From an uncultured Bacteroides sp. (GTDB lineage Bacteria > Bacteroidota > Bacteroidia > Bacteroidales > Bacteroidaceae), in NCBI RefSeq assembly GCF_910585845.1, contig NZ_CAJUHF010000054.1:1-21443 (forward strand): DNA of 21,443 nt, in the 5' to 3' direction. The translations under genes were made by a program, and so were the position numbers. Positions 16,178-21,443 of the stretch are shown one piece after another. The notes under the pieces are model-generated. The model was given only the letters and a program-made list of their open reading frames with translations. It had not been told where the DNA came from and made no database searches. The stretch's first letter is position 1; each line of letters opens with the position of its first letter.

Positions 16178-16792
16178 ATGTTTATAGAACAGCCTCCCGA
16201 GTTTGTCCGAAAGCTATATCCCGGCGCCATTTGGCGCATGAACCCGAATGAGAAAGCCGTCTACCTGACGTTTGACGACGGTCCCATCCCAGAAGTTACT
16301 CCGTGGGTACTCGACTTGCTGGACAAGCATAACATCAAAGCCACCTTCTTCATGGTGGGAGATAATATACGCAAGCATCCCGATGTGTTCCAAATGGTAG
16401 TGGAGCGCGGGCACCGCATCGGCAACCACACGTTCAATCATATCCGCGGATTCGAATATCTGTCCAACAACTACCTTGCCAATACGGACAAGGCAAACGA
16501 GTTGATGAAGACAGACCTCTTCCGTCCGCCGCACGGGCACATGCGTTGGGGACAATATTTCACCCTGAAACGGCACTATAAGATCATCATGTGGGATTTG
16601 GTGACCCGTGACTACAGTAAGAAGCTACGGGGGCCTCAGGTGCTTGCCAACGTGATGCGCTATGCGCGGAATGGCTCCATCATCACCTTCCACGATTCCC
16701 TGAAGTCCTGGAACAACGGCAACCTGCAATATGCACTGCCGCGGGCACTGGATTTCCTGAAGGAGGAGGGATATGAGTTTAAGCTGCTATAA
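16178..16792 (+). CDS. Polysaccharide deacetylase (NodB domain, carbohydrate esterase 4)
   Basis: The 204-residue protein is a single NodB domain. TFDDGP (31-36) supplies the catalytic base and a metal ligand, HTFNH (84-88) the two metal histidines, RPPHGHMRW (116-124) the conserved arginine loop, and TFHDS (170-174) the histidine of the last motif. All key residues are present, so it is probably an active metal-dependent N-deacetylase of cell-envelope glycan or peptidoglycan. No signal peptide is visible, which is unusual for one acting on the wall; the substrate might be cytosolic or lipid-linked. The ATG at 16178 is the first good start. Confidence 0.9.
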   Translation: MFIEQPPEFVRKLYPGAIWRMNPNEKAVYLTFDDGPIPEVTPWVLDLLDKHNIKATFFMVGDNIRKHPDVFQMVVERGHRIGNHTFNHIRGFEYLSNNYLANTDKANELMKTDLFRPPHGHMRWGQYFTLKRHYKIIMWDLVTRDYSKKLRGPQVLANVMRYARNGSIITFHDSLKSWNNGNLQYALPRALDFLKEEGYEFKLL

Positions 16793-16796
16793 GAAA

Positions 16797-16832
16797 AAAG
16801 GCTTGCGCATTTGTCATTTTGCACAAGCCTTT
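16797..16832 (+). terminator. Intrinsic terminator of the deacetylase gene
   Basis: AAAGGCTTGCGCA pairs with TGCACAAGCCTTT (one C-A mismatch) and runs into TTTCTT. It starts 4 bases after the stop codon. The A-run on the left makes it possibly two-way. Confidence 0.8.
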
Positions 16833-16897
16833 CTTCAATAATCCTACACCCGATTATATTCTGTTTGAAGCCATACGTTTTTAACTCACAGAGCGGA

Positions 16898-17033
16898 TAT
16901 TTTCGTCCCGTGAGACAAAATTATTCGTCCCACGAGACAGATTTATTCGCCTCACGGGACGGATTTATTCGCCTCACGGGACAAAAAAATCCGTCCCACG
17001 GGATGAATTCATTCACCTCGTGAGACGGATTTC
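16898..17033 (+). repeat. 22-bp-period palindromic array, family 4, six units
   Basis: Units start with TTCG/TCCG/TTCACC at 16902, 16924, 16946, 16968, 16990 and 17012, exactly 22 bp apart. Each contains a near-palindromic core such as GTCCCGTGAGAC, GTCCCACGAGAC or GCCTCACGGGAC, and the core alternates between complementary forms. It lies between the converging deacetylase and DUF4861 genes, after the deacetylase terminator. Confidence 0.9.
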
Positions 17034-17057
17034 AGAATCGATAAGAGTTATCGGGAG

Positions 17058-18302
17058 TTACTTCACTGTCACTGTCAGCGGGTTACGTACCTTCTGAGCG
17101 AAGTTTGCCATATAGGCATTCCATGCTTCGGCACTCTTGATGTCAGCCTTGTCCCAAGCTGCACCCCAGTAGTAAACATATTCCGCACCCGGCTCGTAGT
17201 CGCTGATAGCTAATACATGACCGTCTGCACCACCGCGCAACTCGTTCTTTTCCTGTTCAGAGAAGAGCAGTGATTTAGCTTCCTTCACTGTAGCAGGGAA
17301 AGCTGCACCTACGAAGATCTTGCCATTGTTGTTGTTCACATTGTCCGTCGGGTCTACGTAAGTGATGTAACCGTTGGCAGCATCAGCAACGACAGCACCG
17401 TCCGGCTCATGCAATACGATACCGGTAACCACCGGAGTAACCTCCTTCAGATTATCATAAGCAACAACTGTCTTGTTCAGGTGAGAACCTGCATCCAACG
17501 AGATGACACGCGTTTCAATTACCGTAGAATCCCCTTTGATAGTCAACGGATTGTACGTCAGTTTCACAGTGAAACGCAACGGGCCGTTATCCAGAATATC
17601 CTGTGTTGCATAGCAATACGGATATACAATCTCACCGTCGGGCATCAGCGCAGCCGTACCGCCACCCAACGTAGGACCTACTTTATAACAGTCCAGACCG
17701 TTTCCGTGGTCTACGTGATAGGAAACAGAACGATACAACTCTTTTGCTGCTTCCGGATCAGTCTTCTTCAGTTCAGCGATCTTTGCTTTAGTATCAGGAT
17801 TCAATTCGCTCGCATAGCGTGCTTCAACTACCGGTTCGGTAGTGTTATACTTTGTCCATACATCATATCCGAAAGCACGCTCACCACTCATCTGCAAGGC
17901 AGGACCATACGTGCGGAAAGCAACCAGATCATTCTCCCAAGCTACATCATCCACACGCTCAGGATAATATCTTCCGCATGCTTTTGCAGCAAACGCCTCA
18001 GGCGTGCCTACCTGAATAGTATAAGTAGCCGTACCGTTGGCAGCCACACTTGCCGGGAAGATAACCTTCTCGTCATACGTAATCTGATAGGGAACTTGTT
18101 GTCCGTCTGCATTCAGCACTACGATCTGTGCCGTGTCAGCCAGTTTCAGTTGGTCGGCAATGTCGCTCATGGCCACTTCAACCATTTCGTCAGAACGCTC
18201 CATTGCCAAAGGATTGCTTACCGTTACAGTAACTGCATCCTTTGTGTTAGTACAGGCAAAACAGCACAATACTGTTGCCACTAAAAGGAATAACTTTTTC
18301 AT
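17058..18302 (-). CDS. DUF4861 family lipoprotein
   Basis: The 414-residue product begins with a lipoprotein signal (MKKLFLLVATVLCCFAC, Cys17 lipidated) and fits DUF4861, which is frequent in Bacteroides polysaccharide loci and near uronate genes. It would be anchored in the periplasm or outer membrane. The remaining sequence is beta-rich and has no catalytic motif that I recognise. It lies downstream of kduD and kduI on the same strand, so a role with pectin- or uronate-derived sugars is likely. A hairpin at 18550-18587 separates it from kduD. A weak promoter-like CAAAGAAA (18378-18385, reading TTTCTTTG on the minus strand) might drive it alone. Confidence 0.85.
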   Translation of the reverse strand: MKKLFLLVATVLCCFACTNTKDAVTVTVSNPLAMERSDEMVEVAMSDIADQLKLADTAQIVVLNADGQQVPYQITYDEKVIFPASVAANGTATYTIQVGTPEAFAAKACGRYYPERVDDVAWENDLVAFRTYGPALQMSGERAFGYDVWTKYNTTEPVVEARYASELNPDTKAKIAELKKTDPEAAKELYRSVSYHVDHGNGLDCYKVGPTLGGGTAALMPDGEIVYPYCYATQDILDNGPLRFTVKLTYNPLTIKGDSTVIETRVISLDAGSHLNKTVVAYDNLKEVTPVVTGIVLHEPDGAVVADAANGYITYVDPTDNVNNNNGKIFVGAAFPATVKEAKSLLFSEQEKNELRGGADGHVLAISDYEPGAEYVYYWGAAWDKADIKSAEAWNAYMANFAQKVRNPLTVTVK

Positions 18303-18626
18303 ATTGCTTAATTTATTTACTTTGATTTAGCCAACACTTCCCTGACTCAAGCCACATCTTCCCGGCAAACGAGTCCCCAAAGAAACAGGATACGACAGAT
18401 GAAAAAAAGATTTCAGAGCAGAAGTCGGCAAGAATATTAAAATACTGGTATAAGAAACCGCAGAGTGATTTTCTTTAAAAAACTTCCCTCGGAAAGAAGC
18501 TGAAATAAAATCAGAACAGTTTCCGGAACAGGCAAGGTTTCAACCTAAAGAGGGTGTGCCTAAACTATACTGTTCTGGCACCCCCTCCTTGTCTATCAAA
18601 AAAAAACTTATCTGTTCAGCTTATGA
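18303..18626. other. Gene-free region of 324 bases with a hairpin
   Basis: Between DUF4861 and kduD. It contains the hairpin at 18550-18587, a weak promoter-like site at 18378-18385 and A/T-rich sequence. The A/T-rich leader TAATTTATTTACTT occurs just before both the DUF4861 start (18309-18322) and the kduD start (19418-19431), likely a translation-friendly leader. I see no RNA gene. Confidence 0.6.
18550..18587 (-). terminator. Hairpin after kduD
   Basis: GAGGGTGTGCC (18550-18560) pairs with GGCACCCCCTC (18577-18587), 11 base pairs with one mismatch and a 16-base loop. On the minus strand it is followed by TTTAGG, a short T-run, so it is a modest terminator downstream of kduD. Confidence 0.6.
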
Positions 18627-19418
18627 TTAGGGTTGTTTACCGATGTAAGCCAAGATACCACCGTCTACGTAGAGCACATGGCCGTTTACGAAGTTAGAAG
18701 CATCGGAAGCCAAGAATACGGCAGGACCCATCAAATCTTCAGGCGTACCCCAACGTGCAGCCGGAGTTTTGGCAACGATGAATGCATCAAACGGATGACG
18801 TGAACCGTCAGCTTGCGGCTCGCGAAGCGGTGCAGTCTGCGGAGTAGCGATGTAACCCGGGCCGATACCATTACACTGGATGTTGAATTCACCGTACTCA
18901 GAAGCGATGTTACGAGTCAGCATCTTCAGACCACCCTTGGCAGCAGCATAAGCAGAAACTGTTTCACGACCCAACTCACTCATCATAGAGCAGATGTTGA
19001 TGATCTTTCCGTGACCTTTCTTAATCATAGAAGGAATGACAGCCTTTGATACGATGAACGGAGCGTTCAAATCGACGTCAATCACCTGACGGAATTCAGA
19101 AGCTTTCATTTCATGCATCGGGATACGCTTGATGATACCTGCATTGTTCACCAAGATGTCAATCACTCCCACTTCTTTCTCAATCTGGGCAACCATAGCA
19201 TTCACTTGGTCTTCGTTCGTTACGTCGCATACATAGCCTTTAGCTTCAATGCCTTCAGCCTTGTAAGCAGCCATACCTTTGTCCACCAATTCTTGCTTGA
19301 TGTCATTGAACACGATTTTCGCACCGGCTTGCGCAAAGGCAGTTGCCAAAGCAAAACCAATACCGTAAGAAGCACCTGTTACGAGTGCTACTTTGCCTTC
19401 TAATGAAAAGTTTACCAT
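18627..19418 (-). CDS. kduD: 2-dehydro-3-deoxy-D-gluconate 5-dehydrogenase (SDR family)
   Basis: The 263-residue short-chain dehydrogenase reduces 2,5-diketo-3-deoxygluconate to 2-keto-3-deoxygluconate with a nicotinamide cofactor. TGASYGIG (14-21) is the cofactor loop, NNAG is at 91-94, and the catalytic Ser144, Tyr157 and Lys161 are all present (NICSMMSELGRETVSAYAAAK). Length is near KduD of other bacteria. Gluconate 5-dehydrogenase is a close alternative family call. The position directly after kduI supports KduD. It follows kduI by 120 bases, a gap holding two TAGACAGAGAA copies 43 bp apart. Confidence 0.9.
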   Translation of the reverse strand: MVNFSLEGKVALVTGASYGIGFALATAFAQAGAKIVFNDIKQELVDKGMAAYKAEGIEAKGYVCDVTNEDQVNAMVAQIEKEVGVIDILVNNAGIIKRIPMHEMKASEFRQVIDVDLNAPFIVSKAVIPSMIKKGHGKIINICSMMSELGRETVSAYAAAKGGLKMLTRNIASEYGEFNIQCNGIGPGYIATPQTAPLREPQADGSRHPFDAFIVAKTPAARWGTPEDLMGPAVFLASDASNFVNGHVLYVDGGILAYIGKQP

Positions 19419-19538
19419 AATTTATTTACTTAAGTTAGGTTTAAAAATTACCTTTTTCTTTTTATATACGATTCTTATTCTCTGTCTACTCAATCTACTC
19501 AATTCAATCTATTCAACATTTTCTCTGTCTATCCGACA

Positions 19539-20381
19539 TTACTTCAGGTCAGTAATCAACGAGAAGTCCTGATCGCCATAGTCGAGGTTCTCGCCGCCCA
19601 TACCCCAGATGAAAGTATAGTTGTGAGTAGCCGCAGCAGAGTGGATAGACCATTCGGGAGACAATACAGCCTGATCGCCCTTCATCCAGATGTGGCGGGT
19701 TTCGTCTACTTCGCCCATGAAGTGACATACTGCATGTTCTTCGGGCACTTCAAAGTAGAAGTATGCCTCCATACGACGGCTGTGAACGTGTGCCGGCATG
19801 GTATTCCATACACTACCCGGAGCGAGTTCCGTCATACCCATCTGCAACTGGCAGGTAGGCAACACTTGGTTCACCAACATCTTATTTATATTGCGGTGGT
19901 TAGAGCCTTCCAGACTACCCATTTCAGCAATTACGGCATCAGCTTTAGTCACTTTCTTGTCAGGATAGTTACGGTGCGCAGTCAGCGAGTTAAAGTAGAA
20001 CTTGGCAGGATTCTTTTCGTCCTTGCTCTCGAAAGTCACTTCACGGTCGCCTGAACCCAGATAGAGGGCTTCTTTATAATCCAGTTCGAACACAGCGTCG
20101 CCGGCTTTCACTACACCAGGACCACCTACATTGTAAATACCCATTTCACGACGGGTCAAGAAATAAGGAGCTTTCAGAGGATCGATAGCTTCCAATTTCA
20201 GCACTTCACCCACAGGCATTGCACCACCTACAACCATACGATCGTACATGGTGTATACCATATTCACTTCGTTAGCAGTGAAAACCTTTTCGATAAGGAA
20301 ATCGCGACGGATACGTTGGGTATCATAACTCTTGGCATCTTCGGGATGCGCAGCATAGCGAATCTCATAGTTCGTTTTCAT
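19539..20381 (-). CDS. kduI: 5-keto-4-deoxyuronate isomerase
   Basis: The 280-residue cupin-fold enzyme isomerises 5-keto-4-deoxyuronate, a product of unsaturated uronate breakdown from pectin or glycosaminoglycans. The metal-binding residues His198, His200, Glu205 (PAHVHSRRMEAYF) and His247 (WSIHSAAATH) match the known enzyme. WGMGGEN near the end is also characteristic. It is first of a minus-strand group with kduD and the DUF4861 gene. A good promoter box (20446-20453) and an overlapping palindrome (20426-20445) lie in front, so substrate-controlled transcription is likely. Confidence 0.96.
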   Translation of the reverse strand: MKTNYEIRYAAHPEDAKSYDTQRIRRDFLIEKVFTANEVNMVYTMYDRMVVGGAMPVGEVLKLEAIDPLKAPYFLTRREMGIYNVGGPGVVKAGDAVFELDYKEALYLGSGDREVTFESKDEKNPAKFYFNSLTAHRNYPDKKVTKADAVIAEMGSLEGSNHRNINKMLVNQVLPTCQLQMGMTELAPGSVWNTMPAHVHSRRMEAYFYFEVPEEHAVCHFMGEVDETRHIWMKGDQAVLSPEWSIHSAAATHNYTFIWGMGGENLDYGDQDFSLITDLK

Positions 20382-20425
20382 AATCCTATTGCGTTTTAAG
20401 TTTATAATAATCGGTTATTGGTACA

Positions 20426-20445
20426 CATCGTTTGCGTACACGATG
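20426..20445 (-). promoter_or_regulatory. Palindrome at the predicted kduI transcription start
   Basis: CATCGT (20426-20431) and ACGATG (20440-20445) form perfect inverted 6-bp arms around an 8-bp centre. The site abuts the predicted -7 box (20446-20453) and covers the likely start point. A GTGTAC direct repeat overlaps it on the minus strand. It has the look of an operator. Confidence 0.55.
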
Positions 20446-20453
20446 CAAATGTA
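20446..20453 (-). promoter_or_regulatory. Predicted -7 promoter box of kduI
   Basis: On the minus strand this reads TACATTTG, an exact TAnnTTTG match, giving a start near 20439 and a leader of about 57 bases. No strong -33 element is visible. Confidence 0.55.
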
Positions 20454-20621
20454 GTAAAAGAAAACGGAGAATCATTACGATTTTGTCTCAATTATATAAC
20501 ATTATCGTCCAAATAGGGGAAAAAAGATAATTCTTTAACAGAAAATCACACAAATATTCCGCAATAAATCTAAATGTTAAAACCCATTGGCGGAATTAAA
20601 TTGAAATTACATCATATCTTA

Positions 20622-20713
20622 TGTCTCATAACAAGTAATGTAATGATGCATAACAAATAATGTAACGGAGCATAACAAGTAATGTAACGGGGAATAACAA
20701 ATAATGTAACAGG
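20622..20713 (-). repeat. 22-bp-period tandem array, family 1, inverted copy, four units
   Basis: ATAACAA(G/A)TAATGT starts at 20628, 20650, 20672 and 20694, exactly 22 bp apart. It is the reverse complement of the left array at 117-250. Confidence 0.9.
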
Positions 20714-20755
20714 GCCTCTCATTACTTCTTAAGTATCGCAAACTGAACTTGAGTT

Positions 20756-20820
20756 ATTTTCACTTCTTTGTATGGCGTGATACATTCCTCCGAACTAAAA
20801 TATACAATAGAAAATAAACA
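20756..20820 (-). repeat. Element-flanking repeat F, right copy (inverted)
   Basis: Reverse complement matches 46-108, as described there. It ends directly at the left terminus of the miniature element and carries the left copy of the 8-bp duplication (AATAAACA, 20813-20820). Confidence 0.75.
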
Positions 20821-21007
20821 GGTTCTTCGTCACTTTTGGGGCAGTAAAATATACTAAACACCTTTATCTATAGACTATACCAGCTTATTTAAGGGAATAA
20901 AATTAAAGCTATCAAAAGACACATGTTCAATAGGACAAGCATTACCTTGTTAGGCAATAAATTTACTAGCTTTAACACATGAACTGCCCCAAAAGTGACG
21001 AAGAACC
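20821..21007 (+). mobile_element. 187-bp miniature inverted-repeat element, ISL3-like ends
   Basis: Perfect 25-bp inverted termini (20821-20845 and 20983-21007, starting GGTTCTTCGTCACTTTTGG) enclose 137 bases with no usable gene. An exact 8-bp target duplication, AATAAACA, flanks it (20813-20820 and 21008-21015). Termini beginning GG(C/T)TCTTC and an 8-bp duplication are features of the ISL3 family, so it is probably a non-autonomous ISL3 derivative moved by a transposase encoded elsewhere. The family link is an inference; the structure is seen directly. Confidence 0.88.
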
Positions 21008-21133
21008 AATAAACACCACATTCTAACTCTCACATCTTTCACCCGTCCGTTAATCATATAGCATACAGCTATTTGCGGTGAAACATCTTGTTGGAAAGAA
21101 GAAGCATAACAAAACTAAATCCAGTACAAGGCA

Positions 21134-21238
21134 GGGTTAGCATGACAAACCTAAGGGTTAGCATGATAAACCTAAGGATTAGCACGACAAAGCTAAGGGT
21201 TAGCGGCATAAACGTGAACTTTAGCCACCCCAAAAGTT
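21134..21238 (+). repeat. 21-bp-period tandem array, family 5, five units
   Basis: TTAGC occurs at 21137, 21158, 21179, 21200 and 21221, exactly 21 bp apart. The first two units are nearly identical (GGGTTAGCATGACAAACC), and the later ones drift. The TTAG and CTAA ends within a unit form short inverted repeats. Confidence 0.85.
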
Positions 21239-21367
21239 AGGAACAATCAGCTATCGGCCAGTAACGTTTCTCCCTAACATCTTCCTAATAATTATTAAAT
21301 AAAATTAAGCAGAATCGATATATTAAAATACAATTAATACTTTAGCACAAAATTTTGGAATCGCTTT

Positions 21368-21443
21368 ATGGAAAGCAGGTCTTTTATAAGCTATAGACAT
21401 CAAGCAAAAGATGATAAACTGTATGTTTATTTAGAAAAAGTTC
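21368..21443 (+). CDS. Possible 5' end of a gene, unknown product (TIR-like start, weak)
   Basis: ATG at 21368 opens 25 codons to the window edge. FISYRHQAKDD near the start resembles the first motif of TIR-type domains (a hydrophobic strand then SYR and DD), but a 25-residue fragment cannot decide the family. A weak promoter-like TACTTTAG lies at 21338-21345. It may equally be non-coding. Confidence 0.4.
   Translation, partial: MESRSFISYRHQAKDDKLYVYLEKV

Larger units (their letters stand above)
20382..21367. other. Gene-poor, repeat-rich region of about 1 kb
   Basis: Holds the kduI promoter and palindrome, the family 1 array (20622-20713), the F repeat (20756-20820), the complete miniature element (20821-21007) with its duplication, and the 21-bp array (21134-21238). 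The rest is A/T-rich with no gene I can support. Confidence 0.8.

Noticed and set aside
16811..17023. Short plus-strand open frame after the deacetylase gene
   Set aside because: It starts in the terminator and its second half merely translates the palindromic array.
117..17033. CRISPR array interpretation of the 22-bp-period repeats
   Set aside because: There are no constant repeats separated by unique spacers, units are contiguous and degenerate, and no cas gene is present.
20745..20820. Coding remnant in repeat F, read as HFFVWRDTFLRTK and a stop
   Set aside because: The other copy has several non-synonymous changes in the same frame and the frame is short, so there is no support for a protein.
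21227..21245. A third end of the miniature element, CCCCAAAAGTTAGGAAC
   Set aside because: It resembles the element end (CCCCAAAAGTGACGAAGAACC) only in part, lacks the terminal GAAGAACC and has no partner end or duplication; probably chance or a very old remnant.
1..21443. Large phage or conjugative element
   Set aside because: Apart from the miniature element there are no integrase, relaxase, transposase or phage structural genes, and the genes are ordinary chromosomal ones.

Overview
The window looks like a chromosomal piece of a gut Bacteroides. The evidence is the gene families (DUF2723 protein, DUF4861 lipoprotein, EpsC-type serine acetyltransferase, THUMP rRNA methyltransferase with a charged tail, S9 dipeptidyl peptidase) and several matches to the Bacteroides -7 promoter box TAnnTTTG, with few clear Shine-Dalgarno sequences. 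The species cannot be named from the sequence alone. I see no rRNA, tRNA, CRISPR array or intact transposase.

Layout. 1-260: right end of a small transposable element, then a 22-bp-period repeat array. 301-777: flavin-binding split-barrel protein (+). 794-1741 (-) and 1984-2883 (+): divergent cysteine synthase and serine acetyltransferase, the last two steps of cysteine synthesis. 3016-4473: 23S rRNA methyltransferase. 4501-6723: secreted S9 peptidase. 6817-8091: purD. 8232-9691: unknown membrane protein overlapping a DedA/YqaA-type protein. 9753-10427: mnmD. 10482-12214: zinc/manganese-type ABC binding lipoprotein and ATPase, with no permease beside them. 12596-16003: giant DUF2723 membrane protein. 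16178-16792: polysaccharide deacetylase. 17058-20381 (-): DUF4861 lipoprotein, kduD and kduI, a uronate catabolism cluster. 20382-21367: repeat-rich, gene-poor DNA holding a complete 187-bp miniature element. 21368-end: possible start of another gene.

The genes are mostly housekeeping or metabolic. The unusual content is between, and in two cases inside, them. (1) A 187-bp element with 25-bp perfect terminal inverted repeats and a perfect 8-bp target duplication, probably a non-autonomous ISL3-type element. The end of a second copy lies at the left edge, and both copies sit at the same position of a shared flanking repeat. (2) At least six sequence-unrelated intergenic repeat sets share an almost exact 21- or 22-bp period, about two DNA helical turns. 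One family occurs at both ends of the window in inverted orientation. (3) Two genes, the ABC ATPase and the DUF2723 gene, carry in-frame insertions that look like dispersed non-coding repeats. The ATPase insert matches, in inverted orientation, the repeat just upstream of mnmD.

Functional links: cysK and cysE share a divergent control region with an 18-bp direct repeat at 22-bp spacing. KduI and KduD act in sequence on unsaturated-uronate products, and a palindrome overlaps the predicted kduI transcription start. The metal ABC pair is rich in histidine.
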